Shown here one piece after another: positions 8,416 to 16,105 of a stretch of DNA of 29,122 nt. Origin of the DNA: UBA3907 sp033810155 (GTDB lineage Bacteria; Bacillota; Sulfobacillia; Fermentithermobacillales; Fermentithermobacillaceae); assembly GCA_033810155.1 (NCBI GenBank), contig JAPXKJ010000015.1, positions 1 through 29,122 of the forward strand, in the 5' to 3' direction. Numbering within the stretch: the first letter of the stretch is position 1; each line of letters starts with the position of its first letter. Position numbers and translations under genes: made by a program. Below the pieces are notes generated by a model. It did no database searches and was not told where the DNA came from. It saw only the letters and a program-made list of their open reading frames with translations.

Positions 8416-9396
8416 TCATGCATGATTCAAAAGAAGCATGAGAACCGTCCCCATCCCTACAGCAAGCACCGAGGCAAAGTACATCAACCTGATTGCGTCA
8501 CTTATATGGCGAGGGGCTAGCGGATTTCGAGAATCGCCAAGATATTCCCTAAAGGAGGGCACGCCACCGTAGTAATTCAACCCGCCCAACCTTATCCCCA
8601 ACGCTCCAGCTACTGCAGCCTCGCATACGCCGCTGTTAGGACTAGGGTGAAGGTGTGCGTAGCCTTTCATCGTTTGGACGGCCCCCTTTCCGTCGTACCC
8701 CAAGATGAAAGAAGCCAGTGCCAATAATATGCCCGTTATCCTAGCAGGAACATAGTTAGCCAAGTCGTCTAGTTTGGCAGAAGCCCATCCGAAGTACAGA
8801 TATTCTTCATTCTTGTAACCTACCATTGAATCAAGCGTGTTTACCGCCTTATACGCTATGGCAAGAGGTGCTCCGCCTAGAAATCCGTAAAATAATGGAG
8901 AAACAACTCCGTCCGACGTGTTTTCAGCGACAGTCTCCACTGCAGCTCGAACTATTTCTTCGACGTCAAGGTTTTCAGTATCTCTTCCTACGATCATCCG
9001 AAGGTTTTTTCTAGCAGATTCGAGATCGCCTTTTCCTACTGGATAATAGACTTTGTAAGCTGCCTCCTTCAGGTCTTTTGCGGCAAAAGTCGTAGAAAGA
9101 AGCCACAGGGAAACCAATTTACCAGCAATTGGGCTAATAGAGTGAACAAACCCTATAATCCATCGGCATGCTAAGAAAGAACCTGCGGTGACAATAAAAG
9201 TCAAAGCTATTCCCATAAGACGTTCCATATTATTCCTGCCCGTTTCTGAAACCAAAAGGGTTGCGCGTCGAAACACTGATTCTAAGAACCCTATTGCTTT
9301 TCCAATTATGACTACAGGGTGACTCTTACGCGGTGGATCCCCTACAATAAGATCAACAGTAAACGCTACCGGAACATCAAAGGTGTGTAGAATCAT
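8416..9396 (-). CDS. cbiB: Adenosylcobinamide-phosphate synthase CbiB
   Basis: This membrane protein of 326 aa attaches aminopropanol phosphate (made by CobD) to adenosylcobyric acid. Motifs are DLIVGDPP with HPV near the N-terminus, and the conserved block RAAVETVAENTSDGVVSPL followed by NTLDSMVGYKNEEY and ASAKLDDLANYVPARI. In Pseudomonas-style naming this is CobD. It ends only about 50 bp before cobS and begins about 10 bp after the cblS stop, which suggests translational coupling. The last codons (GTVLM) overlap a stretch resembling the dispersed 29-nt repeat. Confidence 0.93.
   Translation of the reverse strand: MILHTFDVPVAFTVDLIVGDPPRKSHPVVIIGKAIGFLESVFRRATLLVSETGRNNMERLMGIALTFIVTAGSFLACRWIIGFVHSISPIAGKLVSLWLLSTTFAAKDLKEAAYKVYYPVGKGDLESARKNLRMIVGRDTENLDVEEIVRAAVETVAENTSDGVVSPLFYGFLGGAPLAIAYKAVNTLDSMVGYKNEEYLYFGWASAKLDDLANYVPARITGILLALASFILGYDGKGAVQTMKGYAHLHPSPNSGVCEAAVAGALGIRLGGLNYYGGVPSFREYLGDSRNPLAPRHISDAIRLMYFASVLAVGMGTVLMLLLNHA
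8433..8452 (-). repeat. Possible degraded 29-nt repeat inside the 3' end of cbiB
   Basis: On the minus strand the 12-base core GGGGACGGTTCT is intact and is followed, after a changed spacer one base shorter, by GCTTC. The other arm is not recognisable. It encodes GTVL in the same frame as the copy at the cobC 3' end. Chance resemblance in a hydrophobic C-terminus remains possible. Confidence 0.45.
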
Positions 9397-9405
9397 CTTT
9401 CCAGT

Positions 9406-10194
9406 TCACCCCCTACACACGCCAATAGCGCTTACAGGCTGAGAAACAAGGCCGCTGAGCCGAGCCAGAAAGTTTTTATCAGGTTCAGCGCTAAACACTA
9501 AGCAGGTAGCCGGCCCCGCAGTCTTCGATAAATCCAAACTCCCGCTCGCACCGTTTGGATCTAGTTCTTCCAATTCCAAGGTAACACTTGCCAATCGAGC
9601 CAAGAGTTCAGCCTCTTTTTGAATACCTTTGGATCCTACAGGAACGATTTCATGCACTTCATCCATGGACCGCAAAATCCTTACTGTTTTCAATGTGACA
9701 ATATCAGGATCATGGATATTCACTTCGTCACCGACTTTGGGTATACCAACGCAATACACAACGTCTCCAGGCAAAGTGAGCCCCGCCTTAATGTCCTTAA
9801 TTCGGCATGTTCCGATAGCGGTAACACCCAAACCTGTCTGTCGCGTGGGAATGTTCTTCTCAGTACTTCCGGTAAGAGCCATGCCATGATGCAAATCAGC
9901 GTCTTTGAGTTCATCCAAGATACCCTTTACGATGTCATGAGCGCCTTCAGGCTCTATGCACACATTGTTCACCACAACCGCAGGCGTTACGCCTATGGAT
10001 AAAAGTTCCATTACGGCAACCCGCGTTGCAAACCTACCTACTATGTACCCAGGCACTTTTACAACATCTAGTTCCTTTGTCCCGATCCCTCCAGACGAAT
10101 CACACGATACTGCCAGAACCAAATCACCTTCCAATTTGACTAGGGTGAGATCCCGGTACTTCAAGGTCTCAGATCCGCTGTCCCATTTGATCAT
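9406..10194 (-). CDS. cblS: Alpha-ribazole kinase CblS (AIR synthase-like)
   Basis: This 262-aa protein has the PurM/AIR-synthase N-terminal fold seen in ThiL, SelD and related ATP-dependent enzymes (DSSGGIGTKELDVV, FATRVAVMELLSIGVTPAVVVNN, ALTGSTEKNIPTRQTGLGVTAIG). In Geobacillus and Listeria, CblS of this type phosphorylates alpha-ribazole to alpha-ribazole phosphate and is encoded beside the transporter CblT. Here it directly follows an ECF S-component gene inside a B12 salvage operon that lacks cobT, which strongly supports the same role. GTAGGAGA precedes the ATG. Generic annotation would be AIR synthase related protein. The fold is clear; the specific function rests on context and remembered homology. 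Confidence 0.8.
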   Translation of the reverse strand: MIKWDSGSETLKYRDLTLVKLEGDLVLAVSCDSSGGIGTKELDVVKVPGYIVGRFATRVAVMELLSIGVTPAVVVNNVCIEPEGAHDIVKGILDELKDADLHHGMALTGSTEKNIPTRQTGLGVTAIGTCRIKDIKAGLTLPGDVVYCVGIPKVGDEVNIHDPDIVTLKTVRILRSMDEVHEIVPVGSKGIQKEAELLARLASVTLELEELDPNGASGSLDLSKTAGPATCLVFSAEPDKNFLARLSGLVSQPVSAIGVCRG

Positions 10195-10243
10195 AAATCT
10201 ATCTCCTACCCCTCACATGTGCCGCATAACGCCCCGCGCCTTC

Positions 10244-10870
10244 CTACCAAAGGCCACGCAGGGAACTCAGGCGTCCAGATGCGTCCAGAGCTTTCAGCGC
10301 TAACAATGCTACTGCCACGTTCAGAAAAGACGCGACTAGAAGAGGCACTATCAAGGGAATTACTGCTCCCATACCGAGCCACGGTGCAAGAACTAGGGGC
10401 GCGCCAATTCCGTTGAGCAAAAACGCAACACTTGCTGAAGCAATCCAAGGCAAAACACGGACTTGAGTATTTGGCTGCTCTTGGTTGCCGCCTTGGTCTG
10501 CACCCTGCTTTCCTTCGGTCCCTGTTTTTGCCTTTTTATCTCTAAAATCTTCCAAGGAGAACCCAATGGCTCCGTACACTGACGCGCACAGTGCCATCTC
10601 CCCTGCCACAAGCAGGTGAAAGGGCACGCCGAGTGGGAAACCTGCCGTAAGAGCGCTGGCCAAGTGGCCAACAAAAGCCACTGCAGCGCCTGCGGCAGGA
10701 CCACACAAAGATGCATATAGATAACCGGGACAAGAATCCATAGCGATGCTCCCTAGAGGTCCAGGGATCTTGATGAAAGCGCCTAGAGCTGAAAGACCTA
10801 CCATAATGGCTGCTAAAGTCAGCCGTCTTGTCTCCTTGCGTAAACCTGCAGTAGTCGTGTTTTGTTCCAT
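10244..10870 (-). CDS. cblT: ECF transporter S component, probable alpha-ribazole transporter CblT
   Basis: This is a 208-aa membrane protein with about six hydrophobic segments and the Gly/Ala/Pro-rich pattern of ECF substrate-binding components (LTLAAIMVGLSALGAFIKIPGPLGSIAMDSCPGYL, GPAAGAAVAFVGHLASALTAGFPLG, FHLLVAGEMALCASVYGAIGF). A polar, low-complexity loop rich in Lys, Gly and Gln (about 109-136) lies between segments. The adjacent cblS gene suggests it captures alpha-ribazole; the energising ECF ATPases and T component are not in the window and are probably encoded elsewhere. AAGGAGA precedes the ATG. An alternative substrate, such as another cobalamin precursor, cannot be excluded. 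Confidence 0.78.
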   Translation of the reverse strand: MEQNTTTAGLRKETRRLTLAAIMVGLSALGAFIKIPGPLGSIAMDSCPGYLYASLCGPAAGAAVAFVGHLASALTAGFPLGVPFHLLVAGEMALCASVYGAIGFSLEDFRDKKAKTGTEGKQGADQGGNQEQPNTQVRVLPWIASASVAFLLNGIGAPLVLAPWLGMGAVIPLIVPLLVASFLNVAVALLALKALDASGRLSSLRGLW

Positions 10871-10915
10871 TCCCGTGTCTCCTTTATCATTATTCGTCCT
10901 TAGAACGATCCTAAG

Positions 10916-11704
10916 TCATGACCTTATTCCCGAAACCGAATAGAAGGTATTCATATCTATGCTTTGTCGCACTACCTGCGCCAAGTAGGCGAAATCGATT
11001 CTTCTCTGCGGTCGAGTTCCCTGGTAGGGGACCACTCCTAAGACGGGCTTCTTGGTTCTTTTTTCCAAAAACTCTATGCCTGGTTCAAACAGTGTAATGT
11101 CTCCCATGAATTTGTTTATAACGATCCCTGTCACCATGTCTCTCTCATCTGACTCCAACAGCTCTAAAGTGCCTACTACAGAAGCAAACACCCCACCTAG
11201 GCTTATGTCAGAGACAAGGATCACCGGCGCTTGGGCCATTTTAGCGACTGACATGTTTACAATATCCCTATCCTTCAAATTAACTTCCACAGGGCTACCT
11301 GCCCCTTCTATTACGATCACATCGTACTCTTGACTAAGGCGACAGTACGACTCATATATAGCCGCCTTCATCTCAGGCAAATACTTGTCTCTATATTCGC
11401 TCGCCGGCAGACTGCCCAAAGGCTTTCCTTGTATAACCACATCCGACACCATATCTCCCAGCGGCTTGAGCAAGACAGGATTCATATCGCTAGTTGCAGT
11501 TACTCCAGCAGCCTCAGCCTGCATAGCTTGGGATATGCTAATCTCGTCGCCGGAGCCGGTGACAAAGGTTTTTCGGGACATATTTTGAGCCTTAAAAGGT
11601 GCAACCTTGAACCCATCCTCTTTTAGTATCCTGCAGAAGGCAGCAGCCACCGTGCTTTTGCCAACGCTCGAGGCAGTTCCTTGAATCATCACTGCTTTTG
11701 CCAT
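10916..11704 (-). CDS. Short cobyric acid synthase (CobQ/CbiP) lacking the glutamine amidotransferase domain
   Basis: Residues 1-228 are the ATP-binding amidoligase half of CobQ/CbiP: the P-loop GTASSVGKST, APFKAQNMS, MNPVLLKP, EGAGSPVE and VLGVVPY. Full-length relatives are about 500 aa because a class I glutaminase domain follows. Here the protein instead passes straight into RRIDFAYLAQVVRQSIDM, which resembles the C-terminal helix that normally ends CobQ after the glutaminase. It then stops at 262 aa. This looks like an in-frame internal deletion of roughly 230 codons, not a simple truncation. The remaining frame is intact and has an AGGAGTGA binding site. It may use ammonia, work with a separate glutaminase, or be decaying because salvage of amidated corrinoids does not need it. 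Confidence 0.8.
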   Translation of the reverse strand: MAKAVMIQGTASSVGKSTVAAAFCRILKEDGFKVAPFKAQNMSRKTFVTGSGDEISISQAMQAEAAGVTATSDMNPVLLKPLGDMVSDVVIQGKPLGSLPASEYRDKYLPEMKAAIYESYCRLSQEYDVIVIEGAGSPVEVNLKDRDIVNMSVAKMAQAPVILVSDISLGGVFASVVGTLELLESDERDMVTGIVINKFMGDITLFEPGIEFLEKRTKKPVLGVVPYQGTRPQRRIDFAYLAQVVRQSIDMNTFYSVSGIRS

Positions 11705-11735
11705 AATCCGATCACTCCTAATTGATGATCCTCCT

Positions 11736-12311
11736 TCATCTCTGCGGTTTGACTCTCAGAGGCACGCCGGATACCATGAAATACACCTCGTCAGAAGCAT
11801 CCGCCAAAATCTGATTTGCCCATCCCAACACATCCCTAAAAACGCGGCCTAACAGGTATTCTGGCACAAGTCCCATCCCTACCTCGTTAGACACGACCAC
11901 AACATCCGAAGGTACCTGGCGCGCTACCTCGGCTACCTCCCTTACCGACGAAAGTATCAGGTTGCATTTTTCCTGGGAGGGTGTTTCTTCTTCATCTTCA
12001 AGCAGCAAGTTTGTCACATATAGTCCAAGGCAATCGACTAGTATGACCTCGGTTCCATAACCCTTTTGCCTAATGGTTCTTGCAACCTCGCGAGGTTCTT
12101 CCACTGTTTCCCAATAGGAAGGTCTGCGATCTTTGTGCATTTTCACCCTCTCGCGCATTTCCCGGTCAGAAGGAACGCAAGTAGCCAAATACGTCACGCA
12201 TCCTTTGTTAAGGTTAGAATCTCTTTGGAGGGCCAGATCCAATGCAAGATCCTCGCCAAACTTACTTTTCCCGCTCCTAGCTCCTCCTGTTATGAACATC
12301 AATCTTCCCAT
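11736..12311 (-). CDS. cobU: Adenosylcobinamide kinase / adenosylcobinamide-phosphate guanylyltransferase CobU
   Basis: This 191-aa bifunctional enzyme phosphorylates adenosylcobinamide and then transfers GMP to give adenosylcobinamide-GDP, the substrate of CobS. The P-loop GGARSGKS lies at residues 9-16. TYLATCVPSDREMRERVKMHKDRRPSYWETVEEP contains the conserved region with the guanylated His, and VDCLGLYVTNLL and VVSNEVGMGLVPEYLLGRVFRDVLGWANQ complete the family pattern. The length is normal. It lies between the btuD-type ATPase gene and the short cobQ, all in one direction with gaps under 60 bp. Confidence 0.95.
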   Translation of the reverse strand: MGRLMFITGGARSGKSKFGEDLALDLALQRDSNLNKGCVTYLATCVPSDREMRERVKMHKDRRPSYWETVEEPREVARTIRQKGYGTEVILVDCLGLYVTNLLLEDEEETPSQEKCNLILSSVREVAEVARQVPSDVVVVSNEVGMGLVPEYLLGRVFRDVLGWANQILADASDEVYFMVSGVPLRVKPQR

Positions 12312-12370
12312 TTCGCCAGACGTCCTTTCCTAAAACCGAATTCTGTTACGTTTTTCAGCATTCCCCTGTG

Positions 12371-13189
12371 TCATGGTTTAGCGCTACACGCTTCTCCGTA
12401 AACAGGAAACACCAATCCTGTCCCGCTTACAGGGTGCCTTAGCATGATCACGTCCAATCCATATAGTTTCTCAATGTTTTCAACTGTAAAGACCCGTTCT
12501 ATGGGGCCTTTGTCGAACACAGTTCCTTCCGATAGCAAAAGAAGGCTATCGCAATATGCAGCGGCGAGATTGGCCTCGTGCATAATCGCAACTACTGTAA
12601 GCCCGCATTCTTGGTTTAGGCTTCTTACCGTATCCAACATCTCTACTTGATAATTCATATCCATGTGGGCAATAGGTTCGTCTAGGAATAATATGCGGGG
12701 ATCCTGAGCAAGTGCTTTGGCAAGAAAAACTCTCTGCACTTCTCCACCGCTTAAAGAGGTGATCAATCTTCCTCGAAGATTATACGTATTCGTAACTTCC
12801 ATGGCCCATTTCGTCTTTTTTTGATCGCAGGGACCTTCTTTTTCGAATCGCTCTAAGTGGGGTAAGCGCCCCATGGACACAAACTCTTGGACTGTGAAGC
12901 CAAAGTCTGTCGCAGGCTCCTGGGGTAATACCGCGACCATCTTTGCCACCTCACGCCTTTTCATGCTAAAAAGGCGGCGGCCGTCCAAAAACACCTCACC
13001 GCAAGAAGGTTTGAGCGTTCCAGTCATGCACCGCAGAAGGGTTGTTTTGCCCGATCCGTTGGGTCCTAAGATCCCTAAAAACTCTCCTGCTTCTACTAGA
13101 AAAGTGACGTTTTTCAATACTGCAGACGGTCCATAAGAAAACCCAAGGTCATTTACTTCTATGATCGCCTCATTTTCCTCAAAACTCAT
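12371..13189 (-). CDS. btuD: Cobalamin/corrinoid ABC transporter ATP-binding protein (BtuD-like)
   Basis: This is an ABC ATPase of the iron-siderophore/B12 import class, paired with the FecCD-type permease upstream. From the chosen start, Walker A GPNGSGKTT is at 42-50, the Q-loop VLPQEP near 87-92, the signature LSGGEVQR at 146-153, Walker B ILFLDEP at 166-172 and the switch His at 204. I chose the ATG at 13189 because GGGAAGG lies 9 bases before it. The frame also reaches a GTG at 13219 that overlaps the permease stop by 4 bp but lacks a binding site. It ends about 60 bp before cobU. Confidence 0.92.
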   Translation of the reverse strand: MSFEENEAIIEVNDLGFSYGPSAVLKNVTFLVEAGEFLGILGPNGSGKTTLLRCMTGTLKPSCGEVFLDGRRLFSMKRREVAKMVAVLPQEPATDFGFTVQEFVSMGRLPHLERFEKEGPCDQKKTKWAMEVTNTYNLRGRLITSLSGGEVQRVFLAKALAQDPRILFLDEPIAHMDMNYQVEMLDTVRSLNQECGLTVVAIMHEANLAAAYCDSLLLLSEGTVFDKGPIERVFTVENIEKLYGLDVIMLRHPVSGTGLVFPVYGEACSAKP

Positions 13190-13215
13190 TAGACTCATCC
13201 TTCCCACGATGAAAA

Positions 13216-14262
13216 TCACAACTGATAGGAATCAGTCTTGTATTGTCTTAAGAGATATACAAAGAAAGGGCCACCGCACAAAGCCGTAATTATCCCCACA
13301 GGGAGCTCCTGAGGAGCAATGACTATCCTAGCCAAAGCATCAGCTGCCATCATCACAGTAGCTCCGAAGATCAAAGATGCAGGTACTAACCGGCGATTGT
13401 CAGGCCCCAAGCACATCCTCAGAACGTGAGGTATCACCAAGCCAACGAAACCTATGATTCCTCCCGATGATACAGCGCAGGCTGTCAGCAAAGAAGCAGC
13501 AACTATAAGTGCCTTTGTTACTTTGGAGACTTCTATTCCTAGATGCATCGCAGGTTCGTCCCCCAAGAGGAGCGCATTCAGATCTCGAGAAAGAACTAGG
13601 ACAATTGAAAGCCCTAAGATAAAGTATGGTGTTATCATCGCCACGTTGCTCCAACCACGCCCAGAAAAGCCTCCCATGAGCCAAAAAGCCAACCCGTGCA
13701 AGACTCCCGTAGGCATAACGAACATCATGAGTGAAACGATAGCAGAAAGGATGGAACTTACGATCATCCCGGACAAAAGCAGGTTTAAAACAGGCGTCCT
13801 GTCCCCTACCTTTGCAAGGCCATATACCAGCATGACTGCAATTAGAGACCCTACAAAGGCAAGTAAGGGGACAGAACCTAGAGACAAAAACCCGATGTTT
13901 ATCGGCAACATAAATGCACAAGTAGCTCCGAGGGAAGCTCCGGCAGAAGTGCCCATCACATAGGGATCGGCCATAGGATTCCTGAAAATCCCCTGATAAA
14001 CGGCGCCTGACGCCGCAAGGGCTGCTCCGGTCATGGCGGCTAAAACTACTCGCGGAAGGCGTATGTAGAAAATTATGGTTTCTCTAGGCGTAATCTCCAA
14101 TCCTCGCATTTGCCCGTTTAGCCCTGCAATAACGGCTCTTACAACTTCTCTGGCGTTGAATTCAACCGCTCCAGTGCCCAAAGACAGCACACTGGTTATG
14201 AGAAACAGCACCAAAAGGACTGGCATGGTTACGACTTGCCACTTATCCCTCAACAGCCGCAT
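13216..14262 (-). CDS. btuC: Cobalamin/corrinoid ABC transporter permease (BtuC/FecCD family)
   Basis: This polytopic membrane protein of 348 aa is of the FecCD/BtuC type with about ten hydrophobic segments. Typical motifs are RLPRVVLAAMTGAALAASGAVYQGIFRNPMADPYVMGTSAGA near the N-terminus (broken here for description: RLPR, GAVYQGIFRNPMADP, GTSAGA), and GIIGFVGLVIPHVLR with EL.VGI.TA..GGPFF near the C-terminus. It forms the membrane channel for the BtuF-BtuD system. GAGGGGAGC precedes the ATG. Its position between the lipoprotein and ATPase genes under a cobalamin riboswitch makes a corrinoid substrate far more likely than a siderophore. Confidence 0.93.
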   Translation of the reverse strand: MRLLRDKWQVVTMPVLLVLFLITSVLSLGTGAVEFNAREVVRAVIAGLNGQMRGLEITPRETIIFYIRLPRVVLAAMTGAALAASGAVYQGIFRNPMADPYVMGTSAGASLGATCAFMLPINIGFLSLGSVPLLAFVGSLIAVMLVYGLAKVGDRTPVLNLLLSGMIVSSILSAIVSLMMFVMPTGVLHGLAFWLMGGFSGRGWSNVAMITPYFILGLSIVLVLSRDLNALLLGDEPAMHLGIEVSKVTKALIVAASLLTACAVSSGGIIGFVGLVIPHVLRMCLGPDNRRLVPASLIFGATVMMAADALARIVIAPQELPVGIITALCGGPFFVYLLRQYKTDSYQL

Positions 14263-14311
14263 CTTAAAAGCTCCCCTCTCGAAACTTTTTACTCTGAAAT
14301 GTCCGTTGCAT

Positions 14312-14343
14312 CACATACGCGAAACACCACATGCGCGAAACTC
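14312..14343. repeat. 16-bp imperfect tandem duplication in the btuF-btuC gap
   Basis: CACATACGCGAAACAC (14312-14327) is followed by CACATGCGCGAAACTC (14328-14343), 14 of 16 identical. Confidence 0.75.
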
Positions 14344-14353
14344 GACCAGGAGT

Positions 14354-15322
14354 CTACTCTCCGCTATCAGTAAATCGGTCAGGGTAAAGCGCTTTTGCTA
14401 CTTCGACCAACCCATCTGCTATCCTCGGGCCCGGTCGCGATATGAGATCATCATCTATTCCGTACACCCGGTCGTTTTTGATTGCGGAAATCCCACTCCA
14501 CCCGGCTTGGGTCTTGAGATTCTCCGCATCAACTCCCCCGCCTGAGCCCATGACAGTAAATATGATAGCCTCAGGGTCTTTTTCAACCAGGACTTCAAGG
14601 CTATATGTGGGATAGTCTGTGTCGGCATCGGAAGACACGCTTACCCCACCCGCTAGGGTGATGATCTCATGCAGCAAGGTATTGGGTCCTATGGTCATGA
14701 TGGGATCATCCCATAGGAGATAGAATACTTTGACTCTATCTTCATCTGGCAGATCTTCTAGGGCCGTCTTAACCTTATCGATCTTGTCCTTCATTTCACA
14801 GACACATTGTTCGGCTTCTTCTACATTGCCTGTAATCTCTCCGACAAGTTCGATCTCGGCCATAACATCTTCTACGGTTTCGGGGTTCAGGACCAAGACG
14901 GTAAGCCCCAAGTTTTCCATTTCGTCTAGGTACTTTTCGTGAATCGTAGTCGCCAAGACCAAGTCCGCGTTGAGCTCAACGATTTTCTCTACGCTAGGAT
15001 CTGAGAACCCGCCAACCTTTTCCTTCTCCGCTACTTCTTCAGGATAGTTACAAAATGTAGTCACACCGACTACCTTGTCCCCCAAGCCGCACGCATAAAG
15101 GACTTCAGTATTGCTTGGAGCAAGAGAAACAATGCGTTCAGGCTGTGCAGAAATGGTGACAGTTCTCCCTATGCTGTCCGAGACTTCCATAGGATACTTT
15201 GCCTCAGGGCCGCCATTTCCGTTACCGTTTCCCTGTGGTTTACAACCAGAAAACACAGAAAGACTCGCTACAACTAGTGCAATAATGGTTAAAAGCGCCC
15301 AATGATTCCTGTTTTTTCTCAT
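14354..15322 (-). CDS. btuF: Cobalamin/corrinoid ABC transporter substrate-binding lipoprotein (BtuF-like)
   Basis: This is a helical-backbone binding protein of 322 aa. The N-terminus MRKNRNHWALLTIIALVVAS-LSVFSGC has a lipobox with Cys27, so the mature protein is a lipoprotein, followed by a Gly/Asn-rich linker. The binding domain starts at VSDSIGRTVTISAQPERIVSLAPSNTEVL-like sequence (PERIVSLAPSNTE) and ends with SGISAIKNDRVYGID and RPGPRIADGLVEVAKALYP, typical of BtuF/FepB proteins. I start at 15322, where AGGAGGG precedes the ATG. The frame continues upstream to 15574, but that part reads through the riboswitch and its terminator and is not coding. It is the first gene of the riboswitch-controlled block. 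Confidence 0.93.
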   Translation of the reverse strand: MRKNRNHWALLTIIALVVASLSVFSGCKPQGNGNGNGGPEAKYPMEVSDSIGRTVTISAQPERIVSLAPSNTEVLYACGLGDKVVGVTTFCNYPEEVAEKEKVGGFSDPSVEKIVELNADLVLATTIHEKYLDEMENLGLTVLVLNPETVEDVMAEIELVGEITGNVEEAEQCVCEMKDKIDKVKTALEDLPDEDRVKVFYLLWDDPIMTIGPNTLLHEIITLAGGVSVSSDADTDYPTYSLEVLVEKDPEAIIFTVMGSGGGVDAENLKTQAGWSGISAIKNDRVYGIDDDLISRPGPRIADGLVEVAKALYPDRFTDSGE

Positions 15323-15334
15323 CAATATCCCTCC

Positions 15335-15368
15335 TAAATAATAGTCCGGCCTCCATCGAAGGCCGGAC
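15335..15368 (-). terminator. Probable riboswitch-controlled intrinsic terminator
   Basis: On the minus strand a perfect 9-bp stem (GTCCGGCCT with AGGCCGGAC, 7-nt loop, 15344-15368) is followed by TATTATTT. It lies between the cobalamin riboswitch and the btuF ribosome binding site. This is the arrangement expected for a transcription-terminating expression platform. The T-run is short, and I could not identify a convincing antiterminator pairing by eye. Confidence 0.7.
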
Positions 15369-15444
15369 CTATCACACTTTAAACCAGGACATCCTAATCT
15401 CTGGCACCATCTCCTTTCCTCCGAAGGACTAGGTGAAAGACATA

Positions 15445-15613
15445 CAGGCAGGTCTCCTGGCTTTCGGGTCATCGCTTTAAGCGAAGATACCTTCCCATCT
15501 TTTTCAATCACGCTAGACAGTGGTATTCTCCAAAGCTCACCGATTACAGTGGCGGGACCGCTCAGGCTTCGCACCTGATTCCCTTTTCACCTCAACTTGA
15601 GGCACCTGTAAGC
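15445..15613 (-). promoter_or_regulatory. Cobalamin (B12) riboswitch
   Basis: Read on the minus strand, the conserved elements appear in order: ACAGGTGCC, GAGGTGAAAAGGGAA, CAGGTGCGAAGCCTG, the B12 box GCCACTGTAA, a second CCACTG, GATGGGAAGG, and CGATGACCCGAAAGCCAGG with AGACCTGCCTG at the 3' end. This matches the classical Rfam cobalamin class. It should bind adenosylcobalamin (or a related cobalamin) and lower expression of btuF and the ten genes after it when B12 is plentiful. Confidence 0.96.
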
Positions 15614-15637
15614 TATCAGTATTAAATTGTCTTCGCC

Positions 15638-15646
15638 ATTATACCA
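15638..15646 (-). promoter_or_regulatory. Extended -10 promoter of the B12 operon
   Basis: TGGTATAAT on the minus strand is a perfect extended -10 element, about 25 bases upstream of the riboswitch. At the normal -35 distance the sequence is part of the 29-nt repeat copy 5 (GTCCCC), not a -35 box. The promoter would therefore depend on the extended -10. Confidence 0.7.
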
Positions 15647-15652
15647 CAACAA

Positions 15653-15681
15653 GAAGCACAGGGGACGGTACTTTTTGCTTC
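15653..15681 (+). repeat. 29-nt palindromic repeat, copy 5, at the riboswitch promoter
   Basis: The core GGGGACGG is on the plus strand and the arms GAAGCA and TGCTTC are intact. It lies directly upstream of the extended -10 element of the minus-strand B12 operon and occupies the -35 position. Confidence 0.88.
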
Positions 15682-16030
15682 GCGATACCGCGGCCCAAGC
15701 ACCTAGAAACCCGGTGACACAGCGCTTTCTCCTTTTATCCACAGTCTGCCGCTAAAGCCCATGCAGACAACCATAACCACACAAAGGCGCGTACGACTAT
15801 CATCTGCAACATGCTTGCGGCCATACTTCCTGACCGATGTGCGTTGGATACACGAAGCCCATCTGTCAATTTACATCGCCAGCGATTGGGAAAAGGAATT
15901 TGGGAACGATCTGTCGAAGCCGATATATTCATGGATGAGTTATTTATCTGATAACCTGCAGATAGATTAGTTCGGGTTCAAAGACGTGCAAGCGGTCCAC
16001 GGGACCGAGATGTGCAAGAGATGTGTGTGG

Positions 16031-16050
16031 ATGTATAAGGATGTATAAGG
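16031..16050. repeat. 10-bp tandem duplication
   Basis: ATGTATAAGG is present twice head to tail (16031-16040, 16041-16050) in the MFS leader region. Confidence 0.85.
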
Positions 16051-16071
16051 ATTCATGAGCGTTTATGTAGG

Positions 16072-16105
16072 TAAGTGACGCATCAACATAAGTGACGTAC
16101 GAACA
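16072..16105. repeat. 17-bp imperfect tandem duplication
   Basis: TAAGTGACGCATCAACA (16072-16088) is followed by TAAGTGACGTACGAACA (16089-16105), 14 of 17 identical. It lies about 45 bp before the MFS start codon. Confidence 0.75.

Noticed and set aside
15323..15574. An open frame that extends btuF upstream by 84 codons
   Set aside because: It reads through the cobalamin riboswitch and terminator, while a strong AGGAGGG and a lipoprotein signal peptide place the start at 15322.
15761..15970. A 69-codon open frame on the plus strand before the MFS gene
   Set aside because: It has no ribosome binding site and no recognisable domain, and it is overlapped by a minus-strand frame of similar length.
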